Assembly: GCA_009838515.1 (NCBI GenBank)
Contig: VXRL01000060.1
Location: 1-64,000 of the forward strand
From: Terriglobia bacterium
GTDB taxonomy: Bacteria > Acidobacteriota > Terriglobia > Bryobacterales > UBA6623
Direction of reading: 5' to 3'
DNA length: 64,000 bases
Shown here piece by piece: positions 19,073 to 28,034 of this stretch. Positions within the stretch are counted from its first letter, which is position 1. Every line of letters starts with the position of its first letter. The translations under genes and the position numbers were made by a program. The notes below the pieces were generated by a model. It was not told where the DNA came from, ran no database searches, and saw only the letters and a list, made by a program, of their open reading frames with translations.

Positions 19073-19480
19073 ATGCAGCGTGACCAAGTACGTGCTGCCG
19101 TACAAGCCGTTGCCGAGTATGACTTCGGCAGGACCGCAACTGCGCTCTTCGAGGTGGATCGCCTGATCAATGCATCCCACGGCGACAGCGATGCCCGGTC
19201 ATGGATCGAGGCCGAGTTGGCGCAGATCTTGGAGTCTGACGCGAGTTTGGCCGCCAAGCAGGAAGTTTGCCGGAGACTGTGGCGCATCGGAACGGATGCC
19301 TCGCTCGACGCGCTGGCCAAGCTGCTAGAGGACGACGACCCCAAGCTGGTGGCGGCTTCCTGCTACGCGATTGGCAGGCGACCGTCGGCGCGAGCCGACG
19401 AGGCGTTGAAGTCGGCCCTGCGCAAGGCACCGCAGCCTTGCCGGGCGGCAATCGAGAGCCTGATCGAAGACCGGATCTGA
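19073..19480 (+). CDS. Small HEAT-repeat-like protein
   Basis: The 135-residue product is all-helical in character, with two or three HEAT-like units in the C-terminal half ('AKQEVCRRLWRIGTDASLDA', 'LAKLLEDDDPKLVAASCYAI', 'GRRPSARADEALKSALRKAP'). No signal peptide is visible, so it should be cytoplasmic. ATG 19073 is supported by GGAGG about 10 bases upstream and sits 2 bases after the stop of the Gfo/Idh/MocA gene. Small HEAT proteins of this kind often accompany such oxidoreductases in related genomes, where they could act as a scaffold or chaperone. This role is inference. Confidence 0.7.
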   Translation: MQRDQVRAAVQAVAEYDFGRTATALFEVDRLINASHGDSDARSWIEAELAQILESDASLAAKQEVCRRLWRIGTDASLDALAKLLEDDDPKLVAASCYAIGRRPSARADEALKSALRKAPQPCRAAIESLIEDRI

Positions 19481-19519
19481 TCGCGGCGCGCCGCTTCGCA
19501 GTTCGCGCCCGGCATTCGG

Positions 19520-19525
19520 CATAAT
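19520..19525 (+). promoter_or_regulatory. -10 element (CATAAT) of mmsA
   Basis: CATAAT ends 7 bases before ATG 19533, so transcription is predicted to begin at or next to the start codon. No clear -35. Confidence 0.45.
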
Positions 19526-19532
19526 CGACTTG

Positions 19533-21002
19533 ATGCAAGCCGTTACAAATTTCATCGCCGGCGAGTGGACCGCAGCTTCCGGGGCCGATGCTTCCCCGGT
19601 GATCGACCCCGCCACGAACGAATTGCTGGCCACCGTGCCCGTGGACGGCAGCGATGCCGTTGCCGAGGCAGTCTCGGCCGCGGCGCGGGCCTATCCGGAT
19701 TGGCAAAGCGTCCCGCCTGGCGAGCGCATTCAGTTCCTGTTTCGGTTCAAGCAGTTTCTGGAGGATGACTTCGACGAGATTGCTCGCCTTGTCTCACGCG
19801 AAAACGGAAAGACATACGCCGAGGCTGCCGGAGAGCTGCGGCGCGGCATCGAGAACGTCGAGGTGGCCTGCGGCATTCCGACGATGATGCAGGGTTACAA
19901 CCTCGAGGACATCGCGCGCGGCATAGACGAGACCATGATCCGGCAGCCGCTGGGCGTGGTCGGGGTCATCACCCCGTTCAACTTCCCGGTGATGATCCCC
20001 CTGTGGTTCCTGCCGTATGCGATCGCGTGCGGGAACACGGTGGTAATCAAGCCGTCCGAAAAAGTGCCGCTGTCGATTCGCAGGGTCATCGAGGTCTTGC
20101 AGCGCACCGGCCTGCCCAAGGGCGTGGTGAATCTAGTCCATGGCGGCGTGGCTGCGGCCAACGCCCTGGTGGAGCATCCTCAGGTTCGGGCGATCAGCTT
20201 TGTCGGGTCTAGTCCGGTCGCGCGGCATGTCTACGCCACCGCCGCTCGCCATGGCAAGCGCGTGCAGTGCCAGGGGGGCGCGAAGAACCACGTGGTCGTC
20301 CTGCCGGACGCCGACATGGAGACTACCACCAAGATCGTGGGCGACAGTGCTTTCGGCTGCGCGGGCCAGCGCTGCTTGGCTGTGTCGACCGTGGTCACCG
20401 TTGGCGATGCGCACGAGCCGTTTCGCGACGCGATTGCCACTTCCGCCGCTGCGCTGAAGGTCGGCCCAGGCTTGTCGGATGGCGTGGAGATGGGGCCCGT
20501 CATCACCGCCGAGAGCCGCAGGCGCATCGAGGGTGCCATCGGTCGCGGAACCTCCGACGGAGCTACGGCGGTCCTTGACGGACGCGGGATTGAGATCGAC
20601 GGATGTTCGGACGGCAACTTCGTCGGTCCGACCGTGCTGGACAGGGTAGCGCCCGGCAGCTACCTCGCAACGACCGAGGTCTTCGGGCCCGTGCTCGGAC
20701 TGACGCCTGTCAAGACCCTTGACGAGGCGATCGAAGTCATCGCGGGCAGTCCGTTCGGCAATGCGTCCTCGATCTTTACCAGCAGCGGGGCTTCGGCGCG
20801 TAAGTTTCGAAGCGAGGTTCCGACCGGCAACGTGGGCGTGAATATCGGCGTTGCGGCACCGATGGCCTACTTTCCGTTCAGCGGCTGGAAGGACAGCTTC
20901 TTCGGGGTGCTCCACGGGCAAGGCCGGGATGCGGTCGAGTTCTACACCGACAAGAAGGTCGTGGTCGAGCGCTGGCCGCAGGAATGGTCGCGCAAGTTCT
21001 AA
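19533..21002 (+). CDS. mmsA: CoA-acylating methylmalonate-semialdehyde dehydrogenase
   Basis: The enzyme oxidises malonate- or methylmalonate-semialdehyde to acetyl- or propionyl-CoA in valine and myo-inositol degradation (MmsA/IolA). The 489-residue product has the aldehyde dehydrogenase landmarks 'VITPFNFPVMIPLWFLPYAI', 'CGNTVVIKPSEKVPLS' and the acylating-type 'QCQGGAKNHVVVLPDADME'. The catalytic cysteine is in 'GCAGQRCLAVST', and 'PFSGWKDSFFG' follows. The C-terminus 'FYTDKKVVVERW' matches MMSDH. A TTG lies directly before ATG 19533; ATG was chosen. The iolG-like gene at 4662 may share the inositol route, but the two are not linked. Confidence 0.93.
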   Translation: MQAVTNFIAGEWTAASGADASPVIDPATNELLATVPVDGSDAVAEAVSAAARAYPDWQSVPPGERIQFLFRFKQFLEDDFDEIARLVSRENGKTYAEAAGELRRGIENVEVACGIPTMMQGYNLEDIARGIDETMIRQPLGVVGVITPFNFPVMIPLWFLPYAIACGNTVVIKPSEKVPLSIRRVIEVLQRTGLPKGVVNLVHGGVAAANALVEHPQVRAISFVGSSPVARHVYATAARHGKRVQCQGGAKNHVVVLPDADMETTTKIVGDSAFGCAGQRCLAVSTVVTVGDAHEPFRDAIATSAAALKVGPGLSDGVEMGPVITAESRRRIEGAIGRGTSDGATAVLDGRGIEIDGCSDGNFVGPTVLDRVAPGSYLATTEVFGPVLGLTPVKTLDEAIEVIAGSPFGNASSIFTSSGASARKFRSEVPTGNVGVNIGVAAPMAYFPFSGWKDSFFGVLHGQGRDAVEFYTDKKVVVERWPQEWSRKF

Positions 21003-21013
21003 CTTGCCGACCG

Positions 21014-21514
21014 TCAAGGCCGCATGGCTGACGGAGGCTTTTCCCAATACTGTTCGTGGCAGGCAGTGCAGGCGACATACAAGTCTCCGCCTGTATCAAA
21101 GACCCCTTGGTCGTCGCGTTTATCAGCCGCTTCCATTACCTGCATTGCGGCATCAATCAGCCCGCTGGCGTAGGTCATCCAGTCCTCGGTGTCACGTGCC
21201 CGGCCCTCCATCATCAGCAGGTTGCCTGCCTCGGCGAGGGTGTAAGCGCTCTGCATGACGCGCATCCATTCGTCTTCGTTGCCAGGCCGGATCTCGTTGG
21301 TGCCCTCGATCGTGATGATCGTCCCGACCGAGTCCCAGACGACCTCTGCATGAGGGTAGACCACGTCGTGCATCACATCTTCCACACTGCCCACGGGCCT
21401 GAACGGCGGACCGGCGGGCGACGCCTGCTCGCTTGAGCCGCAAGCTGCGCAGATCCCGACCAGCAAGATCGCGGCGACGACGGCCCGCGGCGTCGAAGAG
21501 TTCTCAAGTTTCAT
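21014..21514 (-). CDS. Cytochrome c'-like monoheme lipoprotein
   Basis: The 166-residue product begins with a lipoprotein signal ('RAVVAAILLVGICAACGSS', lipobox LVGICAAC or ICAAC-G). A helical domain carries a single heme-binding motif near the C-terminus ('YVACTACHEQYW'). A C-terminal CxxCH in a four-helix protein is the hallmark of the cytochrome c' type. The conserved segment 'VVYPHAEVVWDSVGTIITIE' comes early. It should be anchored outside the cytoplasmic membrane and could carry electrons or bind small gases. ATG 21514 has GGAG 8 bases upstream and places the lipobox correctly; an in-frame upstream start would not. It is convergent with mmsA, 11 bases apart. Confidence 0.8.
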   Translation of the reverse strand: MKLENSSTPRAVVAAILLVGICAACGSSEQASPAGPPFRPVGSVEDVMHDVVYPHAEVVWDSVGTIITIEGTNEIRPGNEDEWMRVMQSAYTLAEAGNLLMMEGRARDTEDWMTYASGLIDAAMQVMEAADKRDDQGVFDTGGDLYVACTACHEQYWEKPPSAMRP

Positions 21515-21785
21515 CAGACTTGCTCCGTTCCGAGTGACTACGCTGCGAAGTCCGGCAGTCGGCGGCGGCCCGCCAAGCTCTGCGCGATGCATACACTTTA
21601 GCGCTTGTACCGGGCGCGTCGCAGCGGCTGGGAAAGACGAACGGAGTCACTGGAGGTCGCGGCCGGCATCTGCTCCCTGAGAGTCGGGCCCGGTTTTCTG
21701 ATACAGTCTTTTTCTAGTTCGGTCCGTCAGGCTCGCGATCGGGCGCCCCTTGGATCGGGCACGGACTGGAAAGTCGAGTCCCGCG

Positions 21786-22283
21786 ATGTCCCTGCAAGTC
21801 CTGTTGGAGTCTCTCGAAGCGTCGTGGGCCAGCGTCGCGATTCGCGAGTCGATTCTTTTCTACCCGTTGGTGGAGACCACTCACGTGCTGACGCTGTGCC
21901 TGTTCTTGGGGATGACTTCGGCTTGGGACCTGCGCCTGGCCGGCTGTGCTCTGCGCAGTGTGCCGGTATCCCAGGTGGTGAACCGCCTCTTTCCGTGGGC
22001 CATCGCCGGATTCGTGTTGATGGTGATCAGCGGGGGACTGCTGTTTCTCTCCGGACCGGTGCGCGCGTCGCAGAACATCTTCTTCCAGGTCAAGATGGTG
22101 ACGATCGCTTTGGCCGGCATTAACGCGTTTGTCTTTCACAAGACGGTCTTTCGCTGGGTTGAGGAGTGGGACGAGGCAGACACAATTCCGACACGAGCCC
22201 GCGTGGCTGGCATCTGCTCGCTCGGGCTGTGGAGCATCGTCGTCATCTGCGGGCGCATGCAAGCTTACAACTGGTTCGATTAA
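21786..22283 (+). CDS. DUF6644-like membrane protein, first of a tandem pair
   Basis: The 165-residue product has four predicted membrane helices ('TTHVLTLCLFLGMTSAWDLR', 'FPWAIAGFVLMVISGGLLFL', 'FFQVKMVTIALAGINAFVF', 'GICSLGLWSIVVICGRMQAY'). Conserved polar residues lie in or near the helices: 'ESILFYPLVETTHVL' and a Lys in the third span. This layout fits the DUF6644 family as I know it. The His-containing first helix and the Lys could bind heme or metal, but no function is known. ATG 21786 gives the family-like start; the frame is open 12 codons upstream. The second copy starts 12 bases after its stop. Confidence 0.8.
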   Translation: MSLQVLLESLEASWASVAIRESILFYPLVETTHVLTLCLFLGMTSAWDLRLAGCALRSVPVSQVVNRLFPWAIAGFVLMVISGGLLFLSGPVRASQNIFFQVKMVTIALAGINAFVFHKTVFRWVEEWDEADTIPTRARVAGICSLGLWSIVVICGRMQAYNWFD

Positions 22284-22295
22284 CAGGGTTTGAAC

Positions 22296-22772
22296 ATGGA
22301 TCTTCTGCCGGTCTTCCAGTGGCTCGAGGACACGACGATTGGGGTCGTGATCCGTGAGTCGCTGTGGCTCTTTCCCGTCATCGAGGCCGTGCATCTGCTC
22401 GCGCTGGCTCTGATCGGAGGCATGATCTTGGTGGTGGACCTGCGCTTGCTTGGTTTCGGCATCCGCAGCCAGTCATCGGCCGCGTTGGCCAAGAGCCTGC
22501 ACCCGTGGCTGGTCGGCGGCCTGATCACGATGGTTGCCACGGGCGTGCCGATGTTCCTGTCCGAGGCGATCAAGTGCTACTACAGCCCGCCGTTTTGGTA
22601 CAAGATGGGTTTCTTCGCGGTGGCGTTGCTTTATACCTTCACGGTGCGCAAGCGCGTTGCCGCGGCAGATGCGGCGGCGCTTGGCCCGGTCTGGGGCAGA
22701 CTCTCAGCGCTGACGTCGCTCGCCCTCTGGTTCTGCGTCGGGTTCTCGGGTCGCTGGATTGCGTTCTATTGA
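22296..22772 (+). CDS. DUF6644-like membrane protein, second of a tandem pair
   Basis: The 158-residue product shares the plan of the preceding gene: 'WLEDTTIGVVIRESLWLFPV', 'IEAVHLLALALIGGMILVVD', a Pro-containing second helix ('HPWLVGGLITMVATGVPMFL'), 'FWYKMGFFAVALLYTFTVRK' and a final helix ending 'GFSGRWIAFY'. The Arg-Glu-Ser-x-x-x-x-(Tyr/Phe)-Pro motif and the Glu-x-x-His pair are kept in both copies, which suggests shared cofactor or ion sites. A TTG at 22290 is in frame, but ATG 22296 with AGGG upstream is preferred. The two proteins probably form a heterodimer in the membrane. Function unknown. Confidence 0.8.
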   Translation: MDLLPVFQWLEDTTIGVVIRESLWLFPVIEAVHLLALALIGGMILVVDLRLLGFGIRSQSSAALAKSLHPWLVGGLITMVATGVPMFLSEAIKCYYSPPFWYKMGFFAVALLYTFTVRKRVAAADAAALGPVWGRLSALTSLALWFCVGFSGRWIAFY

Positions 22773-22924
22773 TCGGCGAATAGTTCGCCTTCGCTAGGAT
22801 TCGCCGAGGCTTCATCGCTCTTTGGGGCTGACCCTTCCAGCCGCTGGCCCGAAATCGCAGCTCAGCTCCAGCTGGGCGATCTTCGGAGCCTCACGCTGGC
22901 CTCGTCGATTACGATGAGAACGGA

Positions 22925-23827
22925 ATGTTGCGAGTTCTTCTTGGAGCCATTGTCGCCGCGACTTTGTTGTCGGCGGAGACCTATCACGTCTACTATCTTG
23001 GCGGTCAATCGAACATGGACGGGTACGGCAAGATCGGTGAGCTATCCGCTGACCTCCGAGGCGTAAACAATGCCGTGCCCATCTTTCACGGCAATCCCAC
23101 ACCCGACGGCGCGGCAGGCGGAGGCCGGGGCGTTTGGGCCAAGCTGCGCCCGGGACACGGCGCGGGCTTCAGCGCTGACAGCACTGCGAACAAGTACTCG
23201 AACCGGTTCGGCATCGAGGTCACATTCGTCCGCCGATTGAACGAGCTGCGCCCCGGTGAGAAGATTGCGCTGATCAAGTATTCGCGGGGTGGCACCTCGA
23301 TCGATGAAACGGCGGCCCGTTGGTTTGGCAGTTGGGAAGCTGACTTCATTGGGGGCCCCCAACAACATTCCGGCGTCAATCAGTACGACAACTTCTTGAG
23401 CACCCTGAAGAACGCGTTCGCCGAGCGAGATATCGATGGCGACGGGGCAAGCGACGTACTGATTCCCGCTGGAATCTTGTGGATGCAGGGCGAGAGCGAC
23501 GCCGCCACCGCCGCTGTCGCAGGGCGCTACGAACGCAATCTCAAGCGCTTGATTGACCTCATGCGGGCGGCCCTGCGGGTGGACGATCTACCAGTCGTGA
23601 TCGGACGCATCTCCGACTCGGGCGAGGACAAGGACGGCAAGGTTTGGAATCATGGCGATGCCGTGAGGCAGGCCCAACAGGATTTTGTCGACTCGGACAC
23701 AGCTGCCGCCATCGTTACCGAGACTGACATGTACGGCTATTCCGACCCGCATCACTACGACACGAACGGGTACATCGAACTCGGCAAACGCTTCGCCGAA
23801 GCGATTCATTCGATTCGTCCAGAGTAG
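22925..23827 (+). CDS. Secreted SGNH/SASA-family carbohydrate esterase (sialate O-acetylesterase-like)
   Basis: The product has 300 residues, with signal peptide 'MLRVLLGAIVAATLLSAE'. The SGNH block I motif 'YYLGGQSNMDGYG' supplies the catalytic serine, 'KYSRGGTSI' the oxyanion Gly, 'GILWMQGESDA' block III, and 'YSDPHHYDTNGYIELG' the Asp/His pair. The order and spacing match the SASA domain found in sialate O-acetylesterases and acetylxylan esterases, so it should remove acetyl groups from sugars outside the cell. A TACGAT element ends 9 bases before ATG 22925. It is convergent with the large NACHT-like gene, 106 bases apart. Confidence 0.88.
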   Translation: MLRVLLGAIVAATLLSAETYHVYYLGGQSNMDGYGKIGELSADLRGVNNAVPIFHGNPTPDGAAGGGRGVWAKLRPGHGAGFSADSTANKYSNRFGIEVTFVRRLNELRPGEKIALIKYSRGGTSIDETAARWFGSWEADFIGGPQQHSGVNQYDNFLSTLKNAFAERDIDGDGASDVLIPAGILWMQGESDAATAAVAGRYERNLKRLIDLMRAALRVDDLPVVIGRISDSGEDKDGKVWNHGDAVRQAQQDFVDSDTAAAIVTETDMYGYSDPHHYDTNGYIELGKRFAEAIHSIRPE

Positions 23828-23834
23828 CCCCGAT

Positions 23835-23868
23835 GCGGGCACGATCTGGGCTATCGCGCGGGCACGAT
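23835..23868. repeat. 11-bp direct repeat between convergent genes
   Basis: GCGGGCACGAT occurs at 23835-23845 and again at 23858-23868, 23 bases apart, just outside the 3' end of the lower-GC cassette. No third copy was seen at the other cassette boundary. Confidence 0.5.
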
Positions 23869-23933
23869 ATCGCGGTCGATTCTACGCATGCGGAGACTGC
23901 CCGTCTCGGTGACGCACACGCTTCCTCCTGCGC

Positions 23934-26900
23934 TCAATGTCCAGAAGCCTGATCCCTCGAAACATCGACGACAACGACTCCGATCTTGCGGCGCTCATCT
24001 TCCTCTAACGAAGCGATGAGGATCTCTCGCATTTGCTCTGGGCCTGAGGGCTTGCGCCCCGACAGCGGTGGCTGGAGGAATTCCCGGCCGAACCAAAAGA
24101 CTACGTAGATTCCACATCCATCACACTCCGGATCTTGTGTGTATTTCGGGATCAGCTGAGATTGGATCGAACTCCAGACCCTAGGATGATCGCTCCTCTT
24201 GATCTCAATCGGGACGCCGAGGCCTGGGCAGGCCACCCGAATGTCAGCGCGCTTGCTATCTAGGTAGTTCGGCTCCCGCTGGCAATCGATGCCAAGGTCG
24301 GACAAACGGCTTCGGAGGTCGGAGAGCAAGGCGTCCCGGCAGTCGTTCTCGTGGAGCGGCCGCCATTCGCTCATATGCTTAGCGCGAAACCAGTACTGTT
24401 TCCAGTCGGAGGTATTGCCATTCCTGATGATGTCAGCCAGCTCTGCAAGGGCGTGGGCCGTTAGCGCGGCGAGATCGGCTGAATTCGTGGGTTCGCGTCC
24501 GGCGAGAACCCGGCACACCGCATCAGCGGAACTATAGGAGAATTCCGCTTCCCGGCGTATTGCTCGTTGAGTGTCCGCTGCGCCTCCGAGCCAGAACCAC
24601 CAAGACCTGAGAGATTCGTCAGTTCGGGCACGCTCCAATTCCTCGGTCGCAACTTGCGAAGTGTGGTTCCCCAGTCTTTCGATCAGTTCTTTCATGAAGT
24701 AATCGACATACCGCGCGCGGAATGCACGGGGGTCATTCTCTGACGCAGCCCGGAATCCATATCGATCTGGGCCATACGAGGATCCCAGCACCTTAATCAG
24801 ATACGCCAGATCGGTTGCATCCAAGTTTCCCAAGAGGGTCTGTGGAGTCTGGACCGCGAAGGAATGCCTGAGAAAATCAGCCAAGCGGCGAATCCGGGGC
24901 TGACTCGAGCCGACGACGCCCATAAACGTTGATCTATATCGATTCGGCACAGACAAGAACGCAGCAGTAAGCCAATAGACACGCTGCGCGACGGCCATGG
25001 ATCGGCTCTGCAGCTTTTTTTGAACCAAAGCCTCGAAGTCCTTCGCGGCGCAGTGCCGCCGCGCTAATCCCAGCAAGTTGGCCAGGGCGTCCAGTTGCGC
25101 AGTTTCACTGCGCACAGGAAACAGTCGGAGGATCCGTGCGGTCACGATAGGAGCGATAGTGGAACGGTTGGGTTCCAAATATAGGCTGTCGATGTGCTGC
25201 ATCAGACCCGTGCCGCTCCGCAGTCTCGACCGAGCGCTACGGACGAACTCGCGTGCAACAAGGCTCGGTTCGTTACGAGCTAGGCGGGTGTACCAAGCCG
25301 GAGCGCGAAAGCTACCCAGCGCTTCCGAGTCCTTCTGCCAAGGATCTGGATTCATCCGCGATACTCCGAAGTGGAGCATCAATGCGAGGCGCTTGCAAGA
25401 GCCCTCGCTTGAGTAGAGCTGAACACAGCTTTCGCGTCCGATTTCTTCGATTCCCGCCAAGACGGGCAACGCCAAGTAGTGGGTCTTCCCCTCGTCAAAC
25501 ATTTGTGCGAACTCGCCAACACTCGGTAGGTCCTGCCGCGACACTGAGTTTCGAAGTCCGAACCGTGCCGCTTCAATGAGGTCGTCGTCATTGAGAAGAG
25601 AGGCTCGAAGCCGCGTGTCAGGGGACCCTCCCCAAGTCTCGGGAGGCTCGCCAAAGTAGACGCGTGCCAAGCGAAACAACGTAGCCGGATCGCACCGATT
25701 CGCGCGCAGCGCGTTTTCGTGCGTCTTGAATTCCTCGTATTCTTCCCTACTAGAGGTCTCCTCGAAGGAATCCTGCCACCAAGCCAACTCAACAGGTTGT
25801 TCTTCTCGATGGCCCGCGAATTCCGGATGTTCAAGAGCCGAATCCGGCGAGGCTGGGTCCATCACCGCCTGTGCGATCTCAGCTGAGTTGGTGTGAAGAA
25901 AGATTCTTGCGCGCTCCTTGAGTACGGTCGTGGCTTCGCTGCTTTCGACGCGAGCGGCGGCGGACTTGCAGATCTGGGCGTAGTCGGATGTTCTGTCGAG
26001 GCCGAGGTAGAACTCTATCGGGGACAGACAGTCAACGAAACTCGCTTGATCCAAGCAGTGATCAATGCAGCATTCAAGCACTTGGCCGACCAGGTCGTCG
26101 CGGCTAGAAAGCCACGCACGCACTTGCTGTTGAAATTCCAGAGGAACGCTTAGCGCCGGATAAACGAGTGCCGCAAGCCATCGGAAAAGACGATCTGGCA
26201 TGACCTCGTCACCGAACTCCAGAATTGTCCTAGTAGCGATCGACGGGAGGAAATTGGAGAATGGGTTGGTGCCAACCATGCGTATCTGAAGGAGTTCATA
26301 TATGTCCGGGATACGGTCAGCGACTCGATCCATTAGGACAGCCAATTGAGACGTAGTCGACTGCTTTGCAATAAATATGTTCCAGAATGCCTGATACGAG
26401 CCTCTGAGGTTTGGTTGCTTCGGCCACCGAAGATGGTCCAGAATCTGTCCCGGACTAATCACCGTAGGGTAGAGCTGCCGTAGTAGGATTCCCTGCATCT
26501 CATCGTCGTAGTCAGCGATTTCGCCGGCATCGACTCGATGCCAGAGGTTCAAAAGGATTTCTTGTCGCCGCGTGTCGCTCGGTGGCAGGCCGACGAGTAC
26601 GCGGAGGGCTTCGATACGAACCTTGGGCCGCCAAGTGTCGTCCTCTACAATCCTCAGTACGGCATCGGACATCTCTGATATAGGACTTCCGTGCTTGAGC
26701 ACATTGAGCAAGAAATACGTGTGCACCTGGTGGGAATCGGTGCGTGAAGGAGAGCTTAGGTTCCGTGCATAGTACTTTGCCATGTCCGCCGAGGCGAGAC
26801 TTCCGAAACGCGGGTCAGTGGACTGCACATTCAAGATGAACCACGGATTGTCCTTGCTTTTCGTGTTGATCGATTCGAGAACGTGAATCCTGTCATCAAC

Positions 26901-28034
26901 GGGGAAAGCTGCAACATCGCCGTCCAACATCGTCCCAATGGGATCCGCCGCGACGAGTTCTCGGCGGCACGCGGGTGAATGAGTGGCGATCCAGGCGGCG
27001 ACAGCGCGGAATTGGGGGAGAGTGACGCCGTCGTATCCGGCCATTAACGAATGGATCCGACCGACGGGCAAGCCTTTGCCGACTTCGCCCGCGAGGAATC
27101 GGCCAGCCAGGAATTCTGCGATGGCTGTGTGATAAGAGATGTACTGGCCCGGCGCCGCTTGCTTGAACAATCCACCGTGGAGTACCGCCTTTGCCAGATG
27201 CGGGTCATCCACTTGCGCGCTACTGATGTTGATGCACGATTCCCCGTCAGGCTCAGAGATCGAGTATCCCTCGGCACCGCTAAGGATCTGGATGGCGAAG
27301 AGCCGCCCCGAGGTGTTCAGCTTCTGATCGGCGCTAAAGTGCGAGCGGCCGCCTAGCTGATGCTCCTCGTCGTACTCGGTGACCAGTAGTCCAGAAGCTC
27401 GAAGGTAGACCTCGGTTCGCGTGCGAGGCCAGTCTTGTTTCGCCACGGACTTGGCAAGAAGCTGGAGCGTCAAGGGATTTTGGAGCAATGCGCCGAGGCC
27501 GTACTGCGCAGCTGTTTGGACGAACTTCTCCGGGGCACGAATCAAGTTCAAACCACGAAGGATCTCCATCACATCGTGGTACGTCAGGGGGTTCAGGTGA
27601 AGGATCTTTACCTCCCGGTCCTGAGACACCTCGCTCAGGTGGCGTTGATCGTTGAGGCCCAGCCAGTCCACCGATCTACAGGAGATCCGGAACCTAGGCC
27701 GACCAAGCTGGTCGAGTTTGGATCGAATGTCGTCCAGCGGCGCACGCCGGTCTTGCGAGCCTGCCCGTCGTTCGTCCAGCGCGTCGATGAAGAGGGTCTT
27801 GTTCCGCCATTCAGGACGGACAGCGAAAGCTAGGAAGTCTCGTGCAGTGAGGTAACACCCATCCTTACTCTCTTTCGCAACTCGCCTGAACTCGGTCGAC
27901 TTTCCTGCCCCAGCCTCCCCGAGGAGAACGAACGCACTACATTCCGCGTAGTCTTCGATTGGTCGCTCGACACGATCGTCTCCGGGCTGGCTGGCCTTGG
28001 CCTCGACGACAGTGCGGCCGACCCGGATGTTCAT
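23934..28034 (-). CDS. Giant NACHT/STAND-like ATPase with C-terminal PD-(D/E)XK nuclease-like domain
   Basis: The product has 1366 residues. Walker A is 'GEAGAGKST' (39-47) and Walker B 'FIDALDE' (82-88), followed by 'FRISCRSVDWL' and 'LNPLTYHDVMEIL' in the positions of the sensor and helical segments of NACHT/STAND ATPases. Residues 330-1200 are almost all helical with no named motif, as in HEAT/TPR-type sensor regions. The C-terminus holds a restriction-endonuclease-like signature: Asp1264 in 'RADIRVACPG', Glu1277-x-Lys1279 in 'GVPIEIKRSD' and a following Gln/Tyr segment 'IQSQLIPKY'. ATG 28034 overlaps the stop of the upstream ATPase gene (ATGA). G+C is 92 of 180 bases in 26161-26340, below its neighbours. 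I infer an anti-phage or anti-plasmid effector. That role is not shown by sequence alone. Confidence 0.8.
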   Translation of the reverse strand: MNIRVGRTVVEAKASQPGDDRVERPIEDYAECSAFVLLGEAGAGKSTEFRRVAKESKDGCYLTARDFLAFAVRPEWRNKTLFIDALDERRAGSQDRRAPLDDIRSKLDQLGRPRFRISCRSVDWLGLNDQRHLSEVSQDREVKILHLNPLTYHDVMEILRGLNLIRAPEKFVQTAAQYGLGALLQNPLTLQLLAKSVAKQDWPRTRTEVYLRASGLLVTEYDEEHQLGGRSHFSADQKLNTSGRLFAIQILSGAEGYSISEPDGESCINISSAQVDDPHLAKAVLHGGLFKQAAPGQYISYHTAIAEFLAGRFLAGEVGKGLPVGRIHSLMAGYDGVTLPQFRAVAAWIATHSPACRRELVAADPIGTMLDGDVAAFPVDDRIHVLESINTKSKDNPWFILNVQSTDPRFGSLASADMAKYYARNLSSPSRTDSHQVHTYFLLNVLKHGSPISEMSDAVLRIVEDDTWRPKVRIEALRVLVGLPPSDTRRQEILLNLWHRVDAGEIADYDDEMQGILLRQLYPTVISPGQILDHLRWPKQPNLRGSYQAFWNIFIAKQSTTSQLAVLMDRVADRIPDIYELLQIRMVGTNPFSNFLPSIATRTILEFGDEVMPDRLFRWLAALVYPALSVPLEFQQQVRAWLSSRDDLVGQVLECCIDHCLDQASFVDCLSPIEFYLGLDRTSDYAQICKSAAARVESSEATTVLKERARIFLHTNSAEIAQAVMDPASPDSALEHPEFAGHREEQPVELAWWQDSFEETSSREEYEEFKTHENALRANRCDPATLFRLARVYFGEPPETWGGSPDTRLRASLLNDDDLIEAARFGLRNSVSRQDLPSVGEFAQMFDEGKTHYLALPVLAGIEEIGRESCVQLYSSEGSCKRLALMLHFGVSRMNPDPWQKDSEALGSFRAPAWYTRLARNEPSLVAREFVRSARSRLRSGTGLMQHIDSLYLEPNRSTIAPIVTARILRLFPVRSETAQLDALANLLGLARRHCAAKDFEALVQKKLQSRSMAVAQRVYWLTAAFLSVPNRYRSTFMGVVGSSQPRIRRLADFLRHSFAVQTPQTLLGNLDATDLAYLIKVLGSSYGPDRYGFRAASENDPRAFRARYVDYFMKELIERLGNHTSQVATEELERARTDESLRSWWFWLGGAADTQRAIRREAEFSYSSADAVCRVLAGREPTNSADLAALTAHALAELADIIRNGNTSDWKQYWFRAKHMSEWRPLHENDCRDALLSDLRSRLSDLGIDCQREPNYLDSKRADIRVACPGLGVPIEIKRSDHPRVWSSIQSQLIPKYTQDPECDGCGIYVVFWFGREFLQPPLSGRKPSGPEQMREILIASLEEDERRKIGVVVVDVSRDQASGH

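Noticed and set aside
17856-19139. A 427-codon minus-strand frame over the Gfo/Idh/MocA gene
   Set aside because: It mirrors a conserved gene on the other strand. The composition is His/Arg/Ala-rich and no domain is visible.
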